Below are positions 1 through 5,665 of a stretch of 7,029 nt of DNA, piece after piece (positions within the stretch are counted from its first letter, which is position 1; every line of letters starts with the position of its first letter). Origin of the DNA: BRH-c25 sp041690515 (GTDB lineage Bacteria; Bacillota; Clostridia; Lutisporales; Lutisporaceae); assembly GCA_041690515.1 (NCBI GenBank), contig JAWLHF010000139.1:1-7029 (forward strand), read 5' to 3'. Position numbers and translations under genes: made by a program. A model generated the notes under the pieces. The model was not told the DNA's origin. It saw only the letters and a list, made by a program, of their open reading frames with translations, and searched no databases.

Positions 1-915
1 AAGGGTCTCCCCTCTGACATCCTCCTCCAGCAGAGGCAAAGCAGTGATTACCTTATCTCCAAACTCATTGTCTATTATGTCCATATACTGCTTTTCCACT
101 GCCTTCCTTTTACGCCAGAAATCGTTGTCCTTACAGAATTCATCAGGAATTATCCTGTTTACTATTACTCCTGCCACTGGTATCTTATATTTCTCCAGGA
201 CGCTTATTGCCTTTTTTGTTTCGACTATGGGCAGTTTTTCAGGATTGAGTACAAATATAAACTCCATATTATTGTTGTCTATAAGTATGCTTCTTGCCTT
301 CTCAAACTTACCTTTCCTCTTTTCAAGTAGGGAAAGTACCGGATCCCTGTCTATCTCTTCTCTTTTCGCTTTATCACCGGCATGCACCATTTTAAAAAGT
401 CCAAGGGCATGTTTTCTTTTACTTATAAGGCTGTCCATCCAGCCTCCCAGCAATTCAGGAAGGGACAGCAATCTAAGAGTATGACCTGTAGGGGCAGTAT
501 CAAATATGATTCTGTCAAAATCCTGGCCGTTTTCATCTATTATCTCCATCAGCTTGTCAAAGATAGCCGCCTCTTCCGAACCGGGCGATACTATAGCCGC
601 ATCAATCTGCCGGTTCACTTCCTCCACTATTACAGGACTTATACCAGTTGTAAGCTGTCCCTTTATCCTCTCAATATATTTCTTGCTTTCAAGCTCTGCA
701 TTTATTTCAAGACCGTACAGGTTATCTTTGATCTGTATGATCTCCGGACCTATGGTTACTCCGAAAATATCAGCCAGAGAATGAGCAGGATCGGTTGAAA
801 CAACAAGGGTCCTGTCTCCGGTTTCTGCACAGCATTTTGAAAAAGCGGATGAACACGTTGTCTTTCCGACTCCGCCTTTACCGCCAAAAAATATGAATTT
901 TCTGCCGCTGCTCAT
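1..915 (-). CDS. ArsA/Get3-family ATPase, C-terminus beyond left edge
   Basis: The reading frame is open from ATG at 915 to the first base of the window, giving 305 codons without a stop, so the gene is partial only because of the edge. The deviant Walker A loop GGKGGVGKTT is at residues 11-20, STDPAHS at about 40-46, and the family signature DTAPTGH at 139-145, followed by TLRLL. These place it in the ArsA/Get3 group of SIMIBI ATPases, cytosolic enzymes that drive arsenite export (ArsA) or carry tail-anchored membrane proteins (Get3). The visible part has cysteines at 21, 28, 29 and 261, but none in the stretch after the signature where E. coli ArsA has its second metal-site cysteine. Cys261 sits where Get3 has its CxxC zinc motif, but the second cysteine is missing. 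An AAGGGGG Shine-Dalgarno lies 8 nt before the start. It follows the 98-residue gene by 39 bp and is probably co-transcribed. An arsenic role is unproven. Confidence 0.9.
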   Translation of the reverse strand, partial: MSSGRKFIFFGGKGGVGKTTCSSAFSKCCAETGDRTLVVSTDPAHSLADIFGVTIGPEIIQIKDNLYGLEINAELESKKYIERIKGQLTTGISPVIVEEVNRQIDAAIVSPGSEEAAIFDKLMEIIDENGQDFDRIIFDTAPTGHTLRLLSLPELLGGWMDSLISKRKHALGLFKMVHAGDKAKREEIDRDPVLSLLEKRKGKFEKARSILIDNNNMEFIFVLNPEKLPIVETKKAISVLEKYKIPVAGVIVNRIIPDEFCKDNDFWRKRKAVEKQYMDIIDNEFGDKVITALPLLEEDVRGETL

Positions 916-954
916 TACTAATTCCCCCTTAGTCATGTATTTTATCGGTAATGT

Positions 955-1251
955 TTAGCCGAAAACATCAAAGTCGGCCCATTTTTCCTGCCAGATCTCG
1001 TTCCTTCTGACCATTCTTCTCTCCCAAGCTTCCAAATCATCCATAAGGTAAGGCAAAAGCTCTATGGCATAGTAGGACGTGGGTACAGGCAATCCTAACA
1101 AATCACCAAAACAAAGCAGCATAAAATTATCCTGAGCGTCATAGGCCTCTTTTCTAATGAATTTTGTAGACTTGTCCTGCAGATCAAAAGCACCCTTCAG
1201 AAACAGCGAAAAGTCTTCCTTAAATTGTTTCAATTTCTCCGACAAACCCAC
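955..1251 (-). CDS. Small unrecognised protein preceding the ArsA-like ATPase (98 aa)
   Basis: I do not recognise this family. The frame can open at GTG 1260, but the Shine-Dalgarno GGGAGGTG (1258-1265) overlaps that codon. GTG at 1251 lies 6 nt beyond it and is the better start, giving 98 residues. The protein has a charged helical N-terminus (EKLKQFKEDF), a moderately hydrophobic centre (about residues 42-68, including MLLCFGDLLGLPVP and YYAIELLPYL) and an acidic, tryptophan-rich end (EAWERR, EIWQEKWADFD). There is no signal peptide and no convincing membrane segment. It is the first gene of a two-gene unit with the ATPase, 39 bp away, which suggests a partner, regulator or client of that ATPase. 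That link rests on position only. The gene is real on SD and neighbour evidence; its function is unknown. Confidence 0.75.
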   Translation of the reverse strand: MGLSEKLKQFKEDFSLFLKGAFDLQDKSTKFIRKEAYDAQDNFMLLCFGDLLGLPVPTSYYAIELLPYLMDDLEAWERRMVRRNEIWQEKWADFDVFG

Positions 1252-1257
1252 CCGGGA

Positions 1258-1265
1258 CACCTCCC
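1258..1265 (-). promoter_or_regulatory. Shine-Dalgarno that decides the start of the 98-aa gene
   Basis: On the minus strand this reads GGGAGGTG. It covers the upstream GTG (1258-1260), which is therefore unlikely to be the start, and stands 6 nt before GTG 1251, ideal spacing. Confidence 0.65.
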
Positions 1266-1301
1266 TCGTATGCTTTTATATGTGGTTCTTCATTTGTCTT
1301 T

Positions 1302-1329
1302 ATTATATCACATATTAAGAATATCAACG
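1302..1329 (-). promoter_or_regulatory. Candidate extended -10 promoter for the ArsA-like operon
   Basis: On the minus strand a perfect TATAAT (1302-1307) is preceded by TGA, forming an extended -10 element TGnTATAAT. The best -35-like hexamer, TTGATA, is only 14 bp upstream, too close for a standard promoter, so recognition would rest on the extended -10. The start point would fall near 1296, leaving a leader of about 45 nt before GTG 1251. It is the best promoter-like sequence in the divergent region between this operon and ytrH. Confidence 0.45.
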
Positions 1330-1365
1330 AAAAAATCGTAAATCCAGCCGGTTGTGCACATATAA

Positions 1366-1394
1366 GCCTATAGAAAAAGAGTCCGGCATATATT
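1366..1394 (+). promoter_or_regulatory. Candidate sigma-E promoter for ytrH-ytrI
   Basis: GCCTATA (1366-1372), a 14-bp spacer, then CATATATT (1387-1394). The sigma-E consensus known from Bacillus is KMATATT, 14 bp, CATACAnT, so the -35 matches 5 of 7 and the -10 differs only by C to T. In Bacillus ytrH and ytrI are in the mother-cell sigma-E regulon, which supports the reading. A second match, GCATATA (1427-1433), 14 bp, AATACATC (1448-1455), would put the start almost inside the ribosome-binding site and is less likely. Confidence 0.4.
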
Positions 1395-1472
1395 GCAGCT
1401 TAAATGTCATTGCTTCTGAATAAAAGGCATATAGATTAATTATCAGCAATACATCTGTATCGGAGGATCGTC

Positions 1473-1814
1473 ATGCCTTTTTATAAAAATATAATTTTTG
1501 TTTTGTTCACCTCCTTCGGGGTAGTTGTGGGCACCAGCCTTTTTTCGGGTCTTGCGGCCCTTGTCTGTAACCAGGCTCCTTACAGAACCATGCTGGATGC
1601 TGCGATATCCATAAAGATATGGGCTATTGCCATTGCAATAGGAGGAACCTTCTATTCCTTTGAAATAATTGAGAAAGGGCTTCTGAAGATGGAGCTGAAA
1701 TCTGTCATTAAGCAGATCATATACATAACGGTAGCGCTTTTCGGTGCTAACTCCGGTTATGGCTTCATCAGAATCCTGAAGAAGTGTGGGGATCTATGGG
1801 CAAAAAGGTATTAA
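1473..1814 (+). CDS. ytrH: Sporulation membrane protein YtrH
   Basis: A 113-residue integral membrane protein. The diagnostic stretch is IKIWAIAIAIGGTFYSFE (about residues 47-64), which matches the conserved core of YtrH-family sporulation proteins, including the acidic residue after the GGT-F turn and the following FEKG-like IEKGLL. Three hydrophobic segments are visible: about 5-31, 48-63 and 80-97. The length fits the family. ATG 1473 is preceded by GGAGG with 6 nt spacing. The gene overlaps ytrI by 19 bp, and the pair is a conserved sigma-E-controlled operon in endospore formers. In Bacillus YtrH and YtrI act in the mother cell and are needed for efficient sporulation and proper cortex formation; the molecular mechanism is not known. 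Identification is by recalled family sequence and the adjacent ytrI. Confidence 0.85.
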   Translation: MPFYKNIIFVLFTSFGVVVGTSLFSGLAALVCNQAPYRTMLDAAISIKIWAIAIAIGGTFYSFEIIEKGLLKMELKSVIKQIIYITVALFGANSGYGFIRILKKCGDLWAKRY

Positions 1815-2272
1815 AGCCAGGACCTTATCTCACCTTTCTTACGGCAGGTTTTATATCGGGGGTGCTCTTATCCATGACGCTTGTTACGGTTCTAATAAGC
1901 TACAGGATAGATATGTTCTATCAGAGGATAGAGTACTTGGAGGCTGAATTGGAAACAAGGCAGAACCAGCTGGCAAGCCTTAATGAATCAATAAACAAAA
2001 ACAGATATGTATTGAAGGAAGTTGAAATAATATTTACTACAGAGCTTGAAGCCTCAGAGCAGGTGATAATGAAAAAGAGTCTGATACAAAAGCTGAATCC
2101 ACTACTTGGCAAGGAAGTCGCCAAAATTGATACAGATATTCTTGTGGAGATTTTTGATAAGAGGATACTTATAACCGACAGCAGCGAATACAAGCTGAGG
2201 TTGGAAAGGCTTGTACTGTCTGATGTACTGAGGATATGGGTGGAAGCGGTGAAAATGGAGCTGCCTATCTGA
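1796..2272 (+). CDS. ytrI: Sporulation membrane protein YtrI-like
   Basis: A 158-residue protein with one N-terminal membrane helix (about residues 11-35), then a probable coiled coil (about 41-75, rich in E, L, Q and N) and a C-terminal globular part. This is the layout of YtrI, the partner of YtrH in sporulation. The frame extends to GTG 1784, but ATG 1796 has a GGGGAT site a few bases upstream and is preferred; neither SD is ideal. It overlaps the end of ytrH, so translation is probably coupled. Direct residue similarity to Bacillus YtrI is not obvious to me, so the name rests mainly on the layout and on following ytrH. It ends 7 bp before a strong hairpin. Confidence 0.72.
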   Translation: MGKKVLKPGPYLTFLTAGFISGVLLSMTLVTVLISYRIDMFYQRIEYLEAELETRQNQLASLNESINKNRYVLKEVEIIFTTELEASEQVIMKKSLIQKLNPLLGKEVAKIDTDILVEIFDKRILITDSSEYKLRLERLVLSDVLRIWVEAVKMELPI

Positions 2273-2279
2273 ACGTAAA

Positions 2280-2311
2280 CCCTGCAGAAATATTCTAATA
2301 TTTCTGCAGGG
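2280..2311. terminator. Perfect 15-bp hairpin between convergent ytrI and arsM
   Basis: Arms CCCTGCAGAAATATT (2280-2294) and AATATTTCTGCAGGG (2297-2311) are perfect complements separated by 2 nt, which in practice makes a 14-bp stem with a tetraloop. It stands just after the ytrI stop (2272) and just beyond the arsM stop (2334), so it can serve both converging transcripts. The T-tract is weak on both sides (CTTAATATT on plus, TTTACGTTC on minus), so it may act as a transcript-stabilising 3' end as much as an intrinsic terminator. Confidence 0.75.
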
Positions 2312-2333
2312 CTTAATATTAACTATTCTGCAT

Positions 2334-3155
2334 TTATTTCGTGGCTTTTATATATGCACCTGCATATGCTCCATCGAGGGAATCCAGAGTATCACCAAGC
2401 TCAAGCTTTATCAGATGCTCTTTTTCCTGCAGCAGCTCCGTTATTACATCCTTTGTATATATATGGACCGGTTCAATTTTAATGTTTTTGAAACCTACCT
2501 TCTCCAGTATGGATCTATATTCACCAGTGCTTAGTGCTCCGGCAATACAGCCTACCCAAAGCTCTGCCATCTTTCTGATATCCTCCGGAACATCCTTCAG
2601 CACTATTATATCTGAGATTGCCAGTCTTCCACCTTCTTTTATGACACGGTATGCCTCGGACAGTGCTTTTTCCTTGTCTTCGGATAGGTTTATGACACAG
2701 TTGGAGATTACTGCGTCTATAGTATTATCGGGCAGCGGAACATCTTCTATATACCCTTTAAGGAACTCAACATTCCGGACTCCCATACTCAATTTGTTTC
2801 TGTTTGCCAATGCAAGCATTTCGTCTGTCATATCAAGTCCATATATCTTTCCTGTGCTGCCGACGTATTTGGAAGCCAGAAGAACATCTATGCCGCCTCC
2901 GCTGCCCAGGTCCAATACTGTCTCTCCTTCCTTCAGCTTTGCAAGCAGAAGCGGATTGGCACAGCCAAGAGAGGCATTAACTGCTTCTATCGGTAGATGC
3001 TCAAGGCTTTCACCTCTATATATGATAGAGTCATCGCTTACACCTTTACAGCATGAGGAGCCTCCCCCGCAGCAGCTGCTTTTATTTTCCTTATTGACTT
3101 TTTCGGCTATTTCTCCATAGTATGATTTTACTTGTTCTCTTATGTCATTCCCCAT
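2334..3155 (-). CDS. arsM: Arsenite S-adenosylmethionine methyltransferase ArsM
   Basis: A cytosolic 273-residue enzyme that transfers methyl groups from S-adenosylmethionine to trivalent arsenic, giving methylated, partly volatile products. The SAM-binding motif I is VLDLGSGGGIDVLLAS (about 80-95), with the acidic GLDMTDEM at 106-113. The three cysteines of the ArsM arsenic site are present in their family contexts: Cys65 in SLGCANP, Cys153 in SNCVINLS and Cys203 in VGCIAGAL. Two further vicinal pairs, Cys28-29 and Cys35-36, lie in a glycine/serine-rich N-terminal stretch (CCGGGSSCC). The length fits prokaryotic ArsM. ATG 3155 has an AAAGGAG site whose bases border the stop of the upstream MarR gene, 15 bp away, so the two are one operon. 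In an anaerobe the methylated trivalent products are themselves toxic and may be released or exported. Confidence 0.95.
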   Translation of the reverse strand: MGNDIREQVKSYYGEIAEKVNKENKSSCCGGGSSCCKGVSDDSIIYRGESLEHLPIEAVNASLGCANPLLLAKLKEGETVLDLGSGGGIDVLLASKYVGSTGKIYGLDMTDEMLALANRNKLSMGVRNVEFLKGYIEDVPLPDNTIDAVISNCVINLSEDKEKALSEAYRVIKEGGRLAISDIIVLKDVPEDIRKMAELWVGCIAGALSTGEYRSILEKVGFKNIKIEPVHIYTKDVITELLQEKEHLIKLELGDTLDSLDGAYAGAYIKATK

Positions 3156-3170
3156 TGCAATACTCCTTTC

Positions 3171-3611
3171 TTATTGACAGCATTTATTTGTTTTCATGGC
3201 CTCAAGCAGCAGCGTCAGACTCTCAATTATCTGATTATGCTTTTCTTCAGGTATGTCCTTAAGCAGAGATGCATAGTATATTTCCATATTACTCTCGATG
3301 ACCTTAAATATGCTCCTTCCTTCTTCCGTAAGCTTTATTCTTACATAACGTCTGTCTTGTTCATCTACCTCTCTTATGACCAGTTTCTGGTCTACCAGAT
3401 TGTTTATGGTTCTGCTCATAGTGCTGCTATCAAGATTCAATAACTCAGCAAGTTCATTCAGTGAGATTTCCTGTGCCCGCCCAATTTCTGTTATTGTATG
3501 GCACTGCCCCAGAGTTGTTCCGCAGCAGGAGGCTTCTGACTTATCAAGGAGTCCCATATTCCTGACTAACTGTCTGGTAAGCTCCCTCAGTTCTTTGACG
3601 TGTTTTTTCAT
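3171..3611 (-). CDS. MarR-family regulator with cysteine motif, first gene of the arsM operon
   Basis: A 146-residue winged-helix DNA-binding repressor, counting from ATG 3611. The helix-turn-helix covers about 50-76 (SLNELAELLNLDSSTMSRTI) and the wing about 79-93, with the MarR hallmark DEQDRR. Long helices on both ends would form the dimer interface. Unusual for MarR, it has Cys29-Cys30 and Cys37 in SCCGTTLGQCH just before the DNA-binding domain, and Cys144-Cys145 at the C-terminus, which suggests sensing of arsenite or another thiol-reactive ligand. The start is uncertain. AAGGGGTGG is about 12 nt before ATG 3611 but 6 nt before TTG 3617, which would add two residues. The frame continues upstream to TTG 3680 across the promoter, which is not credible as coding. 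The stop is 15 bp before arsM, and the protein probably controls itself and arsM. Confidence 0.88.
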   Translation of the reverse strand: MKKHVKELRELTRQLVRNMGLLDKSEASCCGTTLGQCHTITEIGRAQEISLNELAELLNLDSSTMSRTINNLVDQKLVIREVDEQDRRYVRIKLTEEGRSIFKVIESNMEIYYASLLKDIPEEKHNQIIESLTLLLEAMKTNKCCQ

Positions 3612-3633
3612 ATCCAATTTTAACCACCCCTTA

Positions 3634-3651
3634 TACAATTGTAACATACAA
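3634..3651. promoter_or_regulatory. Overlapping palindromic half-sites, probable MarR operator
   Basis: Two perfect inverted repeats share a half-site: TACAATTGTA (3634-3643) and TTGTA-ACA-TACAA (3639-3651). A further TACAA half-site is at 3663-3667. TTG...CAA palindromes of this kind are typical MarR-family operators; the OhrR operator TACAATT-AATTGTA is a close analogue. The cluster covers the proposed -10 and the start region, where a bound repressor would block RNA polymerase. The neighbouring MarR protein is the natural candidate. Confidence 0.5.
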
Positions 3652-3667
3652 TACTTGCGATATACAA
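3638..3667 (-). promoter_or_regulatory. Candidate promoter of marR-arsM
   Basis: On the minus strand: TTGTAT (3662-3667) as a weak -35, an 18-bp spacer, and TACAAT (3638-3643) as a good -10. Transcription would begin near 3631, right at the AAGGGG ribosome-binding site, so the leader is very short. This makes the assignment tentative. Confidence 0.4.
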
Positions 3668-3679
3668 CTAATGTATTCA

Positions 3680-3712
3680 AATAATAGACTGTTTTTTTAT
3701 CAGTCTATTATT
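3680..3712. repeat. 12-bp perfect inverted repeat upstream of the marR promoter
   Basis: Arms AATAATAGACTG (3680-3691) and CAGTCTATTATT (3701-3712) flank a 9-nt loop, TTTTTTTAT on the plus strand. It lies after the acr3-phosphoesterase operon and just upstream of the proposed marR promoter, and it overlaps the end of the 19-codon ORF. There is no U-tract after the stem on either strand, so it is not a textbook intrinsic terminator. It could still end the arsR operon transcript or be a second regulator site. Confidence 0.6.
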
Positions 3713-3759
3713 GATATCATTCCAATATTTCGAAAGGGAGATATTTCAGCCCTTTTCAT
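3700..3759 (-). CDS. 19-codon small ORF after the phosphoesterase, possibly an EF-G-like gene remnant
   Basis: An ATG at 3759 follows a strong GAGGGGG Shine-Dalgarno (3768-3774) with 8 nt spacing, and lies 22 bp after the phosphoesterase stop, normal spacing for an operon gene. The peptide is MKRAEISPFRNIGMISIID, ending at TGA with TAA directly behind. Its end resembles the N-terminus of elongation factor G-type GTPases (RNIGIMAHID before AGKTT), and the DNA after the stop (TGATAAAAAAACA) could be a decayed, frameshifted version of the codons for the P-loop. It may therefore be the leftover start of a degraded GTPase gene, a small operon peptide, or a chance ORF. The similarity is short and could be coincidence. 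Confidence 0.3.
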   Translation of the reverse strand: MKRAEISPFRNIGMISIID

Positions 3760-3781
3760 GATTATCGCCCCCTCTGATATA

Positions 3782-4495
3782 TTAAGTCTTGCCTGTTCTT
3801 ATTATGTCTGCAAATTCTTGAGGCAGTCTCTTGTCCTCTATTGCTTTGGCTGTTCTTTCATATTCATATTCTACTTCGTTGATTTCTATCTTCGCCTTAT
3901 TGTTGGTCAAGTCAATTACTACATAGTTAGCTTTGGGAGAACCGGTTTTTGGCTTACCCGCGCTGCCAGCATTCACGAGCAACTTGTTGCCGTATTTCTT
4001 GCAATAAGGTTTATGAGTGTGGCCGCAAACAAGTATATCTTCTTTTAATTCTGCCATTACCTCTTCTGCTTCCTTTGAGTTTTCCTTCAGATATTCGTTT
4101 ATCCTGCGGGGGCTACCGTGAACAAACTTAAGGGTTTTACCTTCAAAGGTCATATTTACTTCAAGGGGCAGGCTTTTGAGGAATTCCTTATTGTCTTCCC
4201 TTGTCTCATCTATTGTCCAATTCAACGATATAGCGGCACTCTCCGCGTCTTTGGGATCGGGATAGTCGCAGCCGCATACCATCAGCTCTTCGCCTACAGC
4301 CTCGTCATAATTACCCTTTATGGTCAATATCCTGTTTTCCCTGATAGTATCTATGACTTCATTGGGATAGGTTGCGTATCCCGCCAGATCTCCCATGCAA
4401 ACAATAAGATCGATATTTCTGCTGTCAATATCCAGCAGCACTTCATTTAATGAAAATATATTACTGTGTACGTCTGCAATTACCGCAATCCTCAT
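3782..4495 (-). CDS. Calcineurin-like metallophosphoesterase coupled to acr3 (YfcE/MJ0936-like)
   Basis: A 237-residue cytosolic phosphoesterase with the full two-metal active site: Asp8 and His10 in ADVHSN, Asp36 in GDLAGY, Asn62 in GNYDE (usual form GNHD, so His is replaced by Tyr here), His126 in VHGSP, and His159 and His161 in GHTH. The family hydrolyses phosphate esters, mostly phosphodiesters such as cyclic nucleotides; the substrate here cannot be read from the sequence. The Tyr in place of the GNHD histidine is common in the YfcE-like branch but removes a residue that helps catalysis in other members. Its ATG overlaps the acr3 stop in ATGA, so it should be translated with the exporter and made under ArsR control. 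This implies a role during arsenic stress. It is not a standard ars gene. Confidence 0.92.
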   Translation of the reverse strand: MRIAVIADVHSNIFSLNEVLLDIDSRNIDLIVCMGDLAGYATYPNEVIDTIRENRILTIKGNYDEAVGEELMVCGCDYPDPKDAESAAISLNWTIDETREDNKEFLKSLPLEVNMTFEGKTLKFVHGSPRRINEYLKENSKEAEEVMAELKEDILVCGHTHKPYCKKYGNKLLVNAGSAGKPKTGSPKANYVVIDLTNNKAKIEINEVEYEYERTAKAIEDKRLPQEFADIIRTGKT

Positions 4496-5643
4496 TTTCT
4501 TCTTTCACTCTCCTTAGAATCTTTCTTAGTTAGTGCAGCCTCCCTCAATGCCCTTTGTCCTAACTCAGGAATACCCTTTGCATCCTTGAACCAATGTCTG
4601 GTCTGATTTGCTATACGTACTAAAGCCAGCATGACAGGCACTTCTACCAGAACCCCTACTACCGTAGCCAATGCTGCCCCTGATTCAAGCCCGAAGAGGG
4701 ATATGGCAACTGCGACTGCCAGTTCGAAGAAGTTGCTGGCACCGATCATTCCTGCCGGAGCAGCTATATCATGCTTTAACTTCCAGGCTTTTGACCAGCC
4801 GTAGGCAAGGAAAAATATCAAAAATGTCTGTAGAGTCAGAGGTACAGCTATCAGTGCGATATGCAGCGGATTGTTCAAAATGATCTCACCCTGGAAGGAG
4901 AATATTATTACCAGTGTCAACAATAAGCCAATAACTGTAATGTTGTCGAATTTTTTGAGAAATACATTGTTGAAATAATCCAATCCCTTCTTGTTTATAA
5001 CATATTTTCTTGACAAATAGCCTCCGGCTAAAGGTATCATGACAAACAGCACTACTGAAAGGAATAAGGTGTCATAAGGTACTGTAACATTGCTGACTCC
5101 AAGGAGAAAGGCTACAATTGGCGTAAATGCCAAAAGCAGAATCAGGTCATTCACTGCCACCTGTACCAGTGTATAGGCAGGGTCTCCCTTGGTAAGATGG
5201 CTCCATACGAACACCATAGCCGTACAGGGGGCGGCACCCAGTAATACTGCTCCTGCAACATAATCCTTCGCAAGATCGGCAGGGATCAATCCTTTGAATA
5301 CTATATAGAAGAAGAAGGTTGATATTGCATACATTGTAAATGGCTTTATCAGCCAATTGGTTGTACAGGTGACAATCAGCCCCTTGGGCTTTTTTGTGGC
5401 ATTAACGATACTGGAAAAGTCTATCTTCAGCATCATCGGGTAGATCATCAGCCATATAAGAATAGCTACAGGTATTGATACATTTGCATATTCAAATTTG
5501 CTCAGGGTATACGGCACAATAGGCAGTACCTGGCCTAGAATTACTCCGGCAGCTATGCAGATTGCTACCCATACTGTCAGGTATTTTGCAAAAAAGTCAA
5601 GAGCTTCTTCTGCTGCTTTTCCTGATACTTTTCTTTTGCTCAT
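4492..5643 (-). CDS. acr3: Arsenite efflux permease ACR3
   Basis: A 383-residue inner-membrane exporter of arsenite of the bile/arsenite/riboflavin transporter superfamily, with about ten hydrophobic segments. Family motifs are clear: NWLIKPF (96-102), GAAPCTAMVFVWS with the essential cysteine at 140, NDLILLLAF (165-173), GASNFFELAVAVAI (301-314), and VLVEVPVML with the conserved glutamate at 334. The Cys and Glu correspond to the residues needed for transport in studied ACR3 proteins. The frame can be extended to ATG 5679, inside arsR, but AAGGAG (5651-5656) stands 7 nt before ATG 5643, so that start is used. It lies 22 bp after the arsR stop and overlaps the phosphoesterase by 4 bp. The C-terminal tail after about residue 350 is long, charged and cytosolic. 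ACR3 works without an ATPase, using the membrane potential or proton gradient. Confidence 0.96.
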   Translation of the reverse strand: MSKRKVSGKAAEEALDFFAKYLTVWVAICIAAGVILGQVLPIVPYTLSKFEYANVSIPVAILIWLMIYPMMLKIDFSSIVNATKKPKGLIVTCTTNWLIKPFTMYAISTFFFYIVFKGLIPADLAKDYVAGAVLLGAAPCTAMVFVWSHLTKGDPAYTLVQVAVNDLILLLAFTPIVAFLLGVSNVTVPYDTLFLSVVLFVMIPLAGGYLSRKYVINKKGLDYFNNVFLKKFDNITVIGLLLTLVIIFSFQGEIILNNPLHIALIAVPLTLQTFLIFFLAYGWSKAWKLKHDIAAPAGMIGASNFFELAVAVAISLFGLESGAALATVVGVLVEVPVMLALVRIANQTRHWFKDAKGIPELGQRALREAALTKKDSKESERRK

Positions 5644-5665
5644 ATTTAATCTCCTTAAATGTTCG

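Noticed and set aside
44..798. Plus-strand open frames opposite the ATPase
   Set aside because: They are antisense to a strongly recognisable ATPase, have no Shine-Dalgarno or family motif, and are low-complexity serine/leucine-rich shadows.
1921..2193. Minus-strand frame opposite ytrI
   Set aside because: Shadow of ytrI with biased Ser/Ile/Leu content and no motif.
2341..3120. 259-codon plus-strand frame opposite arsM
   Set aside because: It mirrors the arsM codons, is serine/proline-rich and has no start signal; arsM has catalytic motifs and an SD.
3612..3680. N-terminal extension of the MarR gene to TTG 3680
   Set aside because: The added residues run through the probable promoter and operator, and the ribosome-binding site lies inside them.
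3700..3702. TGA of the small ORF as selenocysteine
   Set aside because: TAA follows at the next codon, so reading through TGA would add one residue only.
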